Origin: Salvia splendens
Taxonomy: Eukaryota; Streptophyta; Magnoliopsida; Lamiales; Lamiaceae
NCBI RefSeq assembly: GCF_004379255.2
Contig: NC_056035.1
Location: 17,691,902 to 17,755,901, forward strand
Length of the DNA: 64,000 nt
Reading direction: 5' to 3'
A program made the position numbers and the translations under genes. This document shows positions 45,901 to 55,474 of this stretch, piece after piece. Every line of letters begins with the position of its first letter. Position 1 is the stretch's first letter. The notes beneath the pieces are model-generated. The model was not told the DNA's origin. It did no database searches and was given only the letters and a program-made list of their open reading frames with translations.

Positions 45901-48713
45901 AATCAGGAAACATCAGTGACAAATAACTCAGAGACGTAGAAGTAGAAGGAGGAGTACGTTAAACAAGTTGCATGCCTAACCCCTCCCGGCCTCCCCCATA
46001 ATGAGGGAATCCATGTCCGCACATAGCTTAAGGGATGCTTTCAGAAAGATTCACAAGGCGAGGATCAGAAAGTCAATAACATTACAGAAAACAGAAGTAA
46101 CGTAGATTCATCAATATCCTACCTGGATTTTGGGATAGTGGATTGTCCATGACACGATCAGGAGAGCTACTTTCATCTTTCGGCACGTGCGGATCAACTA
46201 GAAGCTGTCTCCTTAACGAAGCATACCTGCATCGGTACGAATCCAATTCAAGATCACATCAAAACAGTGGCGGCGAGAAAAGGCAACTCACTAGTCACTA
46301 CAATTTGATATACTTTCAGATTTAAATCAAATTACCGACTACAAACTACATACAAATTCTAAAAGATCGATTGAGTTAAAATACATGCTGAACTCGCTTA
46401 ATATTTAAGTGCTGAAGCATTAGTGCATCCACAACGGTGGTGGGAGTGAAGGCCGCCGTCCGTGCCAGCGGCGAGGACGAGGACCGCCGCCGCTGCGCTC
46501 GCGCCGTGCCGGCGAGCAGGCGACGTGGCGGCTTATGATTGGGCAACGGCATAGCCGTTGCCTTTAAATTAATTTTTTTTAATTTTAAAAATCGTTTTTA
46601 AATTATATAAAATGATTTTAAAAAAAAAAGTCCAAATCCCAAAAATATGGCCGTTTTTTTCCCGTTTTTCTGAATTTTTTTGATTTTTTTTTATTTTTTT
46701 TCCCCCAAAATCATCTATAAATACACACATTCATCATCCATTTATCACATCAATTCATCTCTCATTCATATCTCATTCTTAATTCTCATACAAACTATCA
46801 ACACATTCATCCCTCATTCAAAACCTCAAATGGATTTCACCCATATTATGGCGGAAGCGGAACGCGAAGAACAAGAATACTACGAACAACATCGTGCCGC
46901 TTACGAAGCATATGTCGCGGCGAATACCCCCGCTCCTCCTCCTCAACGAACCAGATCAAATCGCCGCTACATTCATCATGACCGGGAGGGAGCCCACGAA
47001 AGGCTCGTTGCCGACTACTTTGCCGACCAGCCGCGGTTTCCGGCAGATTATTTCAGGCGCCGTTTTCGCATGTCAAAGCGCTTGTTCATGCGAATTGTCA
47101 ACACATTGTCCGCACGTGTTGAATTCTTCCAAACAGGTCCAGATGCAGCCGGCCGGCAAAGTATCACGCCGTTGCAGAAGTGTACGTGTGCCATCCGACA
47201 ACTCGCTACTGGGCAAACGGCCGACATCTTCGACGAGTATTTGCATATCGGTGAGTCCACTGGAATCCTTTGTCTAAAGAATTTTTGCGATGGCGTTCGT
47301 TCAGCTTTCGGGGATGAATTCCTTCGGGCACCCACCACCGATGATTGCCAACGGTTGCTTCGTCTTCACGAATCAGTCCATGGCTTTCCCGGAATGCTTG
47401 GCAGCATTGACTGCATGCATTGGAGGTGGAAGAATTGCCCGACTGCTTGGAGGGGGCAACACTTGAGCGGTCACAAAGGCGGCGGCCCAACGCTTATCCT
47501 TGAGGCGGTCGCCGACTACCGCCTATGGATTTGGCATGCATATTTCGGCGTTGCTGGATCCAACAACGACTTGAATGTACTATATTCTTCACCACTCTTC
47601 ACTGATGTGATGAATGGTGTAGCACCGGCGATCGACTTCACCATCAACGGAAATAGCTACCACATGGGTTACTATCTCGCCGATGGTATCTACCCAAGGT
47701 GGTCGACTTTCGTGAAGACGTGCAACAACCCGCACGACCCGAGACGGGTTCTTTTTGCGCAGCGTCAAGAGTCTGCACGGAAAGATGTCGAAAGAGCTTT
47801 CGGGGTCCTTCAAGCCCGATTCAACATTGTGAAGTCCCCGGCTCGGCTATGGTACGTGAATAATATCGCCGACATCATGTTCACGTGTATTATCTTACAC
47901 AACATGATTATAACCGACGAAGGGCCGAGGGCGGCTAGCTTCTAAGACGAGGACGAAGCCGGAAGCTCAACAGCGAGGTCTCCCCTACGCCGAGGTGAGC
48001 ATACGACGGTCGGCCAAAGAATCGAGACAAGGCACACAATGCGCGATACCCGAATCCACAATCAACTACAAGAAGACCTAATCAAACACATGTGTGCGAA
48101 ATTCAGCAACGCGTAGTGGTTTTTTTTAATTTTTAGTATTTTAATTATGTAATTTTTAATGTTTTAGGATTTTAATTATGTCGTTTTTATTTTATTTGTC
48201 ATTTGTAATATTATTTAGGTTTTTTTAATGAATTTTAGTATTATTGAAATGTTATTGTTTAATTGAATTTTAACTTAATTGTGCTCGTCCTTGCGGAAGA
48301 GCACAACTGTGGGGGTTGCGCTCTTGCCAGAGAGCAGGCAGAAAAAGTGGGGCCGGGCCCACAACCGTGCCGCTGGCAAGAGCACGGTTGTGGATGTTCT
48401 TAAATTGGTGATATAAACGACCGACAATTTCGTACAACCAACCAACAAGCGCAACACGCAACACGATATCTTCAATCATTGGTCTCAAAACTAAGCATAA
48501 CAATTAATACTTAAAATATGAAAAGCTATGCGTTTACCTTCTGCGAGAATCGGCGGTAATCCGGCGGAGATCGTCGACGGAGGCTGAAGGATAAGATGGT
48601 AAAATCCCCAAATCTATACGCCACCTTACGCCTCTCAGATTTCTGAAGGGGTGAGAACCTCCAGAACACGACTCCGTTTCAACTATCTCTGTACTGATAT
48701 AAACCTGTGACAT
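42944..48713 (-). CDS. TBC1D5-like Rab GTPase-activating protein
   Basis: Five exons on the minus strand: 48713-48538, 46226-46123, 45889-45713, 45321-43400, 43096-42944. They total 2532 nt, 843 aa, all phases agreeing. The N-terminus has the family block FRNLRGVRWRIDLGILP. The TBC domain follows, with the arginine finger in DQDLTRLYPE (R116) and the glutamine finger in YRQGMHE (Q152), so both catalytic residues for stimulating GTP hydrolysis on a Rab are present. After the TBC domain (FALRWLRVLFGREF, LLVIWDEIF) comes a long Ser/Asp/Glu-rich region, probably disordered, and a short helical C-terminus. TBC1D5 homologues act in endosome/retromer traffic in animals; the plant role is inferred. 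Intron 1 holds a 1977-bp Harbinger element. The start is the in-frame ATG reading MSQVYIS. Confidence 0.93.
46715..46723 (+). promoter_or_regulatory. TATA box of the Harbinger transposase
   Basis: CTATAAATA lies 107 bp upstream of the ATG at 46830, inside the element. It also shows that the in-frame ATG at 46680 is upstream of the likely transcription start and is not the real start. Confidence 0.6.
46830..47945 (+). CDS. PIF/Harbinger DDE transposase, C-terminally truncated by a stop codon
   Basis: 371 codons. An N-terminal helical, acidic region is followed by RFRMSKRLFMRIV (helix-turn-helix-like part) and LQKCTCAIRQLATG. The DDE nuclease domain has D194 in LGSIDCMHWRW, D247 in GVAGSNNDLNVL and E321 in RKDVERAFGVLQ, so the full catalytic triad is present. 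The TAA at 47943-47945 falls where plant PIF transposases normally continue. The frame stays open for another 56 codons (to TAG at 48114-48116) with the typical acidic-then-basic tail ending QLQEDLIKHMC. A single-base nonsense change is therefore likely. The core may still fold; whether it is active is unknown. Confidence 0.9.
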   Translation: MDFTHIMAEAEREEQEYYEQHRAAYEAYVAANTPAPPPQRTRSNRRYIHHDREGAHERLVADYFADQPRFPADYFRRRFRMSKRLFMRIVNTLSARVEFFQTGPDAAGRQSITPLQKCTCAIRQLATGQTADIFDEYLHIGESTGILCLKNFCDGVRSAFGDEFLRAPTTDDCQRLLRLHESVHGFPGMLGSIDCMHWRWKNCPTAWRGQHLSGHKGGGPTLILEAVADYRLWIWHAYFGVAGSNNDLNVLYSSPLFTDVMNGVAPAIDFTINGNSYHMGYYLADGIYPRWSTFVKTCNNPHDPRRVLFAQRQESARKDVERAFGVLQARFNIVKSPARLWYVNNIADIMFTCIILHNMIITDEGPRAASF

Positions 48714-50073
48714 GTGTGAGTCTTCTATGCCTTTCTCCTTTTTCAGTCAATTCAGCTCAGAATCAACAACAGAAAGCGCAATTCTCCACTTGATACTTCG
48801 GCTTAGAAACTCAGAATTTGCTTTAAAACAGCTAGAATTGTGGAGAACCCAGAATCGTCACTAAATTAATCCGTAACATCAAATAAATGACCTTCACGGA
48901 ACAGATCTCGATTCACGAGAAATAGGAAGGACTTTGCAATTAAGGAATTATAGAGAACGTGCAGTAGATCAAGAGTAGTAGAGAAAATTAAGCTAAAATG
49001 TAGGCTAAAATGCAGAAATTTAGAGAGAGAGAAGATGAAGCTAAAATCCGGAGAGGAATTTCGGAAGGAAAAAAGAATTTGGTGAAATGCCTTTTCAACT
49101 GTATTTTATTTGTATGCTATAAATCTACCAACCAATTATTTTTATTACCTTTTTCAAGAAAATACTTTGCTATATATTCCATTCGCCCAATTTTTTTTTA
49201 TTTTCCTTAACATATTCTTTAAATTCTTAATCATTAAATTAGTATTAATATTTTATTTTTTTTGTGAGTACGTAACATTTATTCGGATATTCTTGTGGCC
49301 GGTTTACTCTTTCAAATGCATTGAATGTGTAAATTGTAAATTAAAGGTTGATGTTATAATTTTGATAACTACTTGTAAAAAATAAGAACCCAATCATGAA
49401 ATCTAGAGGATTTTTTATTGTTTATCAAAGAGAGAGTAAATAATAATTTGTTTTTTTGTGTGAAGAAAAGTAAAGTAAGATTGGCTTGTTTTATGTGGAA
49501 GCTGCGGAACACCAAATCATGACTCAACTTTTCTTTTCTTTTCTTTTCTTTTTCTTTTTCTGTGCCCAATCCAAATTCAACTAATCAATCATTTCTATGC
49601 TCTTATGCAAATAAAAATTGTCCGAATTTCAACAGAGTAAATCATTATTTTAACAAAGCATTTTCTTTTTATCCAAGCTATTGTTATAGTTGACTTATGA
49701 CTAATCAAATCTCCGCGTTTCAAGTTTAGTTTCCAAGAATTTGCCACTAAATTTGATATTCATATTGTGATAATAATAAATAAAATCCCCAACCTCCGTC
49801 TAATCATAATAAATTCAAATAAGTGTGCACTCCGCATTTTTAAATTTATATAATGTCTTATTATGATAACATTGATCAATCAAATTAATCCAATTACATT
49901 AAAATAATCAACACTTAATACATCTAAAATATATACAAAAGATACCCCAAGTAGATTATTTGGATCATTTAATAAGTTAAGTCAAAAACTAATTAAGATG
50001 AAGCTAAGATATTAATAGTATGCATAGAGTTGAATTAAAATAATATGTTTAGATATATAATGAGGAAGGCATG
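48714..50073. other. promoter side of the TBC gene and intergenic DNA
   Basis: 48714-49000 should contain the 5' UTR and promoter of the minus-strand TBC1D5-like gene. The rest is AT-rich with a T/C-rich microsatellite-like stretch (TTTTC units, about 49530-49560). No gene or further element is recognised. Confidence 0.5.
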
Positions 50074-50482
50074 AGCATCCACGGTGGGGCGCCCTAAGAG
50101 GCGCCCTAAAGCCCGTCCTATGCACCGCCACGTCAGCATTTTATCCTCCTGCCCTTCCACCTGCAGTGGGGCGCCCTAAACATTTTCTTCTATTTGAATA
50201 TTTAAATAACTACAAAAATTGGGAAATGTGAGAGATGAGAGATGCGAGAAATGTTCGTATGAAAAATAGAATGACAATCGAGGTTTAAATATACAAAATT
50301 AAAAAAAAAACGCGTTGCATCGTCCGCGCCATCGTCCGCGTCGCCCACAGTTGGCGGACGATGCCCTATCGTTCGCGCTTCGTCCGTGGGGCGCAGACGA
50401 CGCATCTTCCGTTGTCCGCGCACCCACAGTGGTGGACGATGGCGCACCCGAGGCATCGATCGGCCGCGCCACTGTGGATGCC
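50074..50482. mobile_element. Harbinger-related MITE (element C)
   Basis: About 409 bp. The left end AGCATCCACGGTGGGGCGCC pairs with the right end, which reads inward GGCATCCACAGTGGCGCGG. The left subterminus shares CACGTCAGCA, TTTTATCCTCCT and CACCTGCAGTGGGGCGCCC with element A; the right subterminus shares the CATCGTCCGCG/GGACGATG pattern. It therefore looks like a deleted, non-coding relative of element A. A TAA follows the right end, but the matching duplication at the left is not clear, so the boundaries are approximate. Confidence 0.78.
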
Positions 50483-50873
50483 TAATTAGGCATAAAACAT
50501 TAATCCTAGTCCTACCAAAAGATAGGCTATTCCACGAAAATTAGCCACCAAATTTGATCGAATGTAGTGTGTTCAAATCAGGAATCAATAACTGAGCTGG
50601 AAATATTACAATTATTTGAATTCATTATCTGTATATAGTAGAGTAGTAATTCAATCTTGGGTAAATGAGGAAGAAACATAGCATGTGGCATGGAAAGACA
50701 CTGTAGAATCTTTAATTTTGACAAGAAATAGGAAATCAAAATCTAGAGGCAACTACAACAAACCATATCCACAATGACGTGGCCAAATCGCTATCTCCCA
50801 AGTCCCAACCTTTTTTTCTGGTTGCACAATTTCTTTTGACAACATCCTATCCTACTCGGACATGACAATCGCA
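50483..50873. other. short intergenic spacer between the MITE and the non-coding LTR element
   Basis: AT-rich sequence with no gene or repeat that I can support. Confidence 0.5.
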
Positions 50874-52241
50874 CAAGAATCAAGTATAGAATCACACAAG
50901 TTTAATAAAAATAACTCTAATATTACAACGATGATGCAAGAATACATCGTCGAATGTAGTACTTCGAGTGTCGAATCACATGGGGGCATTTGATTATTTA
51001 ACAAGAATTGACAAGATTAATAAACTAAATTTAAGAACTAAAGTACGAAAATGGATAAACTCAAGAGATAAAGAACATTACTCCCAACAACATTCGGATG
51101 AATCACTATTGTATTGATTCTATATTTAAGTTCATAAGCAATTGAAAACGATGATCAATTTTACACTCTAAAAGTACAGAACATACATAAAGAATTATAG
51201 TACTAGTACTAGCAGAACAAATAGCCAAAAGTACGTACTCATTAGACTATCATTCCCGCGGAAGCGCAGTAAATACTAGACTAACTTCTCAAAGCCGACA
51301 AATATTATGGTTAGCTGAACACTTAACACATAAACATCTTCTCATCAAGCTAAACTCCTACGGATGCGTAGTAAGTATTAATTCAACTTTGAAGACTTTT
51401 TTACATCAATATTCACTTGTACATTTATCTCTGAACAAGATAAAATTAACAAGTTTTTCATCTAAGTTTTCTTCCAGTTTCCAAGTTAAAGAGACATTGG
51501 AAAGAGACAATTAATATACAACACTTGATGCATCAAAACATAGCATAAATAAAATCCGAACCATAGACGAAAACCAAAGCTAATGATTAAATATACAATC
51601 TATACAATCAATTCATCCTACTAGTGTTAGGAGCAATGAAGACAAACTAGCCACTCATACTAAAGAAGAAAAACCGAAAGATTAATGGTGTTCTCCGGTA
51701 GTCGATGGTAGTCCGTCTCCGAGATGATGAAGATTGGATTTCGGGACCCTCCTCCCTCCTTCTTCTTCCTTCTTTTTCCTCTGATTTTCCTCTCGATTTC
51801 GTATCTAATTTCCTCTCTAAAACGTCACCCCCTCTCTTCAATTTCTTTTCCTTCTTAATTCTTCAACTGCTGAGAAGAAACTGCCAAATTGCAATTTGAA
51901 TTCCAAAACGCCCGACCGGGCGAAATTAGAAGAGAAAATCGCCCGACCGGGCGAACTGATTCTGGATGCCTCGCGGAAAACACCCGACCGGGTGATTTAT
52001 TGGTGCACAACTCACCCGGTCGGGTGATATGCTCTGGACTTCGCATGCAATAAAAATTGCACCCGGCCGGGTGGAATTAGTAGGCTTACAAATACACCCG
52101 ACCGGGTGCCTCCTTTTGAGAGCTTTCTGGGCAGTCCATACGGGCTTCATTCCTACACCAAAAAACATACCTTTGCAAACATCAAACTATATAAATCATG
52201 TAAAGTTAGGGGAATAAAAATGTACAATTTGATTCGCATCA
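50874..52241 (-). repeat. 3' LTR of the non-coding LTR element
   Basis: It matches the partner at 54048-55474 nearly base for base. It lacks the partner's terminal 16-18 bp at the outer end, where ACAATCGCAC replaces the expected terminus. Only about three TTC units are present where the partner has 24. Confidence 0.88.
51910..52108. repeat. six spaced 14-bp palindromes in the 3' LTR
   Basis: Near-perfect palindromes of the form C(G/A)CCCG(A/G)(C/T)CGGG(C/T)G lie at 51910-51923, 51940-51953, 51981-51994, 52013-52026, 52060-52073 and 52095-52108. The first two are CGCCCGACCGGGCG; the others are CACCCG...CGGGTG variants, one of them a perfect palindrome (CACCCGGCCGGGTG). Start-to-start spacing is 30, 41, 32, 47 and 35 bp. 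The same six sites occur in the other LTR at about 55142-55341. Confidence 0.95.
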
Positions 52242-54030
52242 AATACCCCCAAACTTATTTGCTTGCTCGTCCTCGAGCAAGATCACATAAAACACAAAAC
52301 TTTAAAGCTCAACTCACAAAAGTTTTTCAAAAATGTTCATAAGAGCGAATCACGTAGGGAGGTGAATGACAAAATCTAAACCTCCAACATTTCCAATCAA
52401 AATCTCCCACTCTCAAGAACAATCACTCATCAACCTAGAACTTCAAGTCAAGGTGCATGTCAAAGTAAGTCCAAGCATAAGATCATACAACTCAAACCGT
52501 CGTCATTGTCTCGTCAAGCATTACTAATCACATAGACTCGCGGATTTCAAATCAAACTTCTTTAACTCTACCAAGCTATTTACAAAACATCCACAAAGTA
52601 TTAACAATAAGGTCCAAGGTCTTAATTCAAGGTTGTAATGGGGCTCGGGATGAGGTAGGATAAATATGGATAGTGAGCTCAAAGGCTACACATTTGAGTG
52701 TCAAATTCTTCCCTCCTACAACTTCCTTCCAAAGATCAAACAACAAGATTTTTCAACCAAACTCTCACTCCCCCAAACTTGAGATCCATTCTAGATAAGA
52801 TTACATCTTACAAATATAGAAGCTCTAACTTTATTTCATCAAACTTCCTTTTTTTTTACAAGACCTCGACTTTTGCAAATTTGGAGGTCGTCTTTTTCTT
52901 CTTCTTCTTCTTCTTCTTCTTCTTCTTCTTCTTCTTTTCTAAGAACTTCATTCTTTTCACCTATGCATTACATCAAGTCTAAAAATGTCTACACTTTCAC
53001 AAGACACCACCTAACACTCAAAACTCAAACCACAAAGCTCAAACTTGTATTTAGCACCCAAGTAGTAGCAAGGTATATTGATGAGGCTAAAATGAGGCTT
53101 ATTTAAGTAGCTAAGTGATTGGCTAATTGTTTACACAAACAAAGGGAATTTAACCTCAAAGTGGCATCTAGGGGACCATTTGTTGGACTAGGCATGTGAT
53201 CATTTGGCCATGGAGTTCATCCTAGTGCCTTATCCTCCCATATCATTGACACAAATGAATGCAAGCACACAACTCGATAAAGCAAATCGATCCAAGATAA
53301 TTTCCACAAAACATGTGACTTTCATACTCTCCTCAACTCAAGAAATCGGTTGTAATCACAACATGCTCTTTCAAATAAATTCATGCACAAATTCCATCCA
53401 GCCTAAGTTTCAAAGATCAAGTAAAATCAAGCAAGATTTCCCAACTAGAAAGCCGAAGATCTAGCATGCATCCGTCAATTACATTGATTCAAAACACCTT
53501 TCGCATAGAATACACCCAAGAAACATGCATCATGCATAAATCAACCCCCCACCCCAAACTTGAATGCATCATTGTCCTCAATGCATGCAAAGAAGAACAT
53601 TAAAAGTAAAGGGATAGAATACTCCCCCAAACGTGGTATGATGTCCATAGTGCATTCGGGTGGGAGGGTGGGGTATATTCCTTTGGGGGTGTGCTTCCTC
53701 AAAGCTCCAATGTAAATCCTATCTCCATGTTGCTCCTACACGAAAAAAAATTAAAACAACATAAAAAAAATACTCAATTCATTAAAATACATCGAATGAA
53801 AGAATTGAGTAAACAAAACCCTCGATTTATTAAGAGAAAAAAATAAACTAAAAACTCATTGGGTTGCCTCCCAACTATCGCCTTTATTTAAAGTCGTTGG
53901 CTCGACTTAGTCTTCTAGCTACAACTCTGAAACAAAAAATAAAATGTTAGACAATTATACAAAAATAAAAACAAAAAGAATCCTAAATTAAATAACCAGT
54001 TGCCTCCCCGGCAACGGCGCCAAAACTTGA
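52242..54030 (-). other. non-coding interior of the LTR element
   Basis: About 1.8 kb without an open frame resembling retrotransposon proteins. It begins (minus-strand 3' side) with the purine tract and a TTGCTCGTCCTCGAGCAAG palindrome near 52259-52277. It carries a TTC microsatellite at about 52896-52935 and ends with the block GGGTTGCCTCCCAACTATCG (about 53860-53880) before the primer site. The open frames at 52698-52982 and 52873-53106 are microsatellite artefacts. Confidence 0.8.
54005..54022 (-). promoter_or_regulatory. primer binding site complementary to tRNA-Asp
   Basis: The plus strand reads TCCCCGGCAACGGCGCCA, identical to the 3' end of plant tRNA-Asp including CCA. On the element's own (minus) strand this is TGGCGCCGTTGCCGGGGA, eight bases inside the 5' LTR end. 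Confidence 0.92.
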
Positions 54031-55474
54031 TGTGTAATTTTTGAGTTCAAGAATCAAGTGTAGGATCACACAAGTTTAATAAAAATAACTCTAATATTAC
54101 AACGATACTGCAATAATACAGTGTCGAATGTAGTACTTCGAGTGTCGAACTACAGGAAGGCGTTTGATTATTTAACAAGAATTGACAAGATTAATAAACT
54201 AAATTTAAGAACTAAAGTACGAAAATGGAGAAACCCAAGAGATAAAGAACATTGCTCCCAACAACATTCGGATGAATCACTATTGTATTGATTCTATATT
54301 TAAGTTCATAAGCAATTGAGAACGATGATCAATTTTACACTCTAAAAGTACAGAACATACATAAAGAATTATAGTACTAGTACTAGCAGAACAAATAGCC
54401 AAAAGTACGTACTAATTAGACTATCATTCCCGCGGAAGCGCAGTAAATACTAGACTAACTTCTCAAAGCCGACAAATATTATGGTTAGCTGAACACTTAA
54501 CACATAAATATCTTCTCATCAAGCTAAACTCCTACGGATGCGTAGTAAGTATTAATTCAACTTTGAAGACTTTTTTACATCAATATTCACTTGTACATTT
54601 ATCTCTGAACAAGATAAAATTAACAAGTTTTTCATCTAAGTTTTCTTCCAGTTTCCAAGTTAAAGAGACATTGGAAAGAGGCAATTAATATACAACACTT
54701 GATGCATCAAAACATAGCATAAATAAAATCTGAACCATAGACGAAAACCAAAGCGAATGATTAAATATACAATCTCTACAATCAATTCATCCTACTAGTG
54801 TTAGGAGCAATGAAGACAAACTAGCCACTCATACTAAAGAAGAAAAACCGAAAGATTAATGGTGTTCTCCGGTAGTCGATGGTAGTCCGTCTTCGAGATG
54901 ATGAAGATTGGATTCCGGGATCCTCCTCCCTTCTTCTTCTTCTTCTTCTTCTTCTTCTTCTTCTTCTTCTTCTTCTTCTTCTTCTTCTTCTTCTTCTTCT
55001 TCTTTCTTTTCCTCTGATTTTCCTCTCGATTTCGTATCTAATTTCCTCTCTAAAACGTCACCCCCTCTCTTCAATTTCTCTTCCTTTTTAATTCTTCAAC
55101 TGCAGAGAAGAAACTGCCAAATTGTAGTTTGAATTCCAAAACGCCCGACCGGGCGAAATTAGAAGAGAAAATCGCCCGACCGGGCGAACTGATTCTGGAT
55201 GCCTCGCGGAAAACACCCGACCGGGTGATTTATTGGTGCACAACTCACCCGGTCGGGTGATATGCTCTGGACTCCGCATGCAATAAAAATTGCACCCGGC
55301 CGGGTGGAATTAGTAGGCTTACAAATACACCCGACCGGGTGCCTTCTTTTGAGAGCTTTTTGGGCAGTCCATCCGGGCTTCATTCCTACACCAAAAAACA
55401 TACGTTTGCAAGCATCAAACTATATAAATCATGTAAAGTTAGGGGAATAAAAATGTACAATTTGATTCGCATCA
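54031..55474 (-). repeat. 5' LTR of the non-coding LTR element
   Basis: 1444 bp with TG/CA ends. It carries the same six-palindrome array as its partner and an expanded TTC microsatellite. The extra length over the partner is mainly that microsatellite. Confidence 0.9.
54931..55002. repeat. (TTC)24 microsatellite within the LTR
   Basis: Twenty-four uninterrupted TTC units. The matching position in the other LTR (about 51760) has only about three. It creates artefactual poly-Ser, poly-Leu and poly-Glu frames. Confidence 0.95.

Larger units (their letters stand above)
46423..48399 (+). mobile_element. PIF/Harbinger element B (carries only the DDE transposase)
   Basis: 1977 bp flanked by TTA on both sides (46420-46422 and 48400-48402). 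Terminal repeats are GTGCATCCACAACGGTG at the left and, read inward, GAACATCCACAACCGTG at the right. It sits in intron 1 of the TBC1D5-like gene in opposite orientation. It has a TATA box and the transposase gene but no Myb/SANT ORF. The right subterminus (48280-48399) contains several inverted GAGCAC/GTGCTC-type words. Confidence 0.92.
50874..55474 (-). mobile_element. non-autonomous LTR retrotransposon derivative (LARD-like), tRNA-Asp primed
   Basis: Two long direct repeats (50874-52241 and 54031-55474) surround a 1.8-kb interior with no gag or pol. The right repeat starts TGTGTAATTTTTGAG and ends GATTCGCATCA. A primer site complementary to tRNA-Asp abuts it at 54005-54022, and a purine tract (minus strand) abuts the inner end of the left repeat at 52242-52256. 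The element therefore reads on the minus strand. tRNA-Asp priming is known for Athila/Tat-type Gypsy lineages, the probable helpers; that is inference. No target duplication was found because the outer end of the left repeat is altered. Confidence 0.87.

Noticed and set aside
46680..46829. Upstream in-frame ATG of the Harbinger transposase
   Set aside because: It lies upstream of the element's TATA box and encodes low-complexity sequence; the ATG at 46830 gives the normal N-terminus.
51910..52108. Regularly spaced palindromes considered as a CRISPR-like array
   Set aside because: Spacers are identical between the two LTRs, the repeats are only 14 bp and vary, and the context is a plant retrotransposon.
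52873..53106. Poly-Ser, poly-Leu and poly-Glu open frames (also at 54856-55132)
   Set aside because: Produced by translating TTC microsatellites in different frames.
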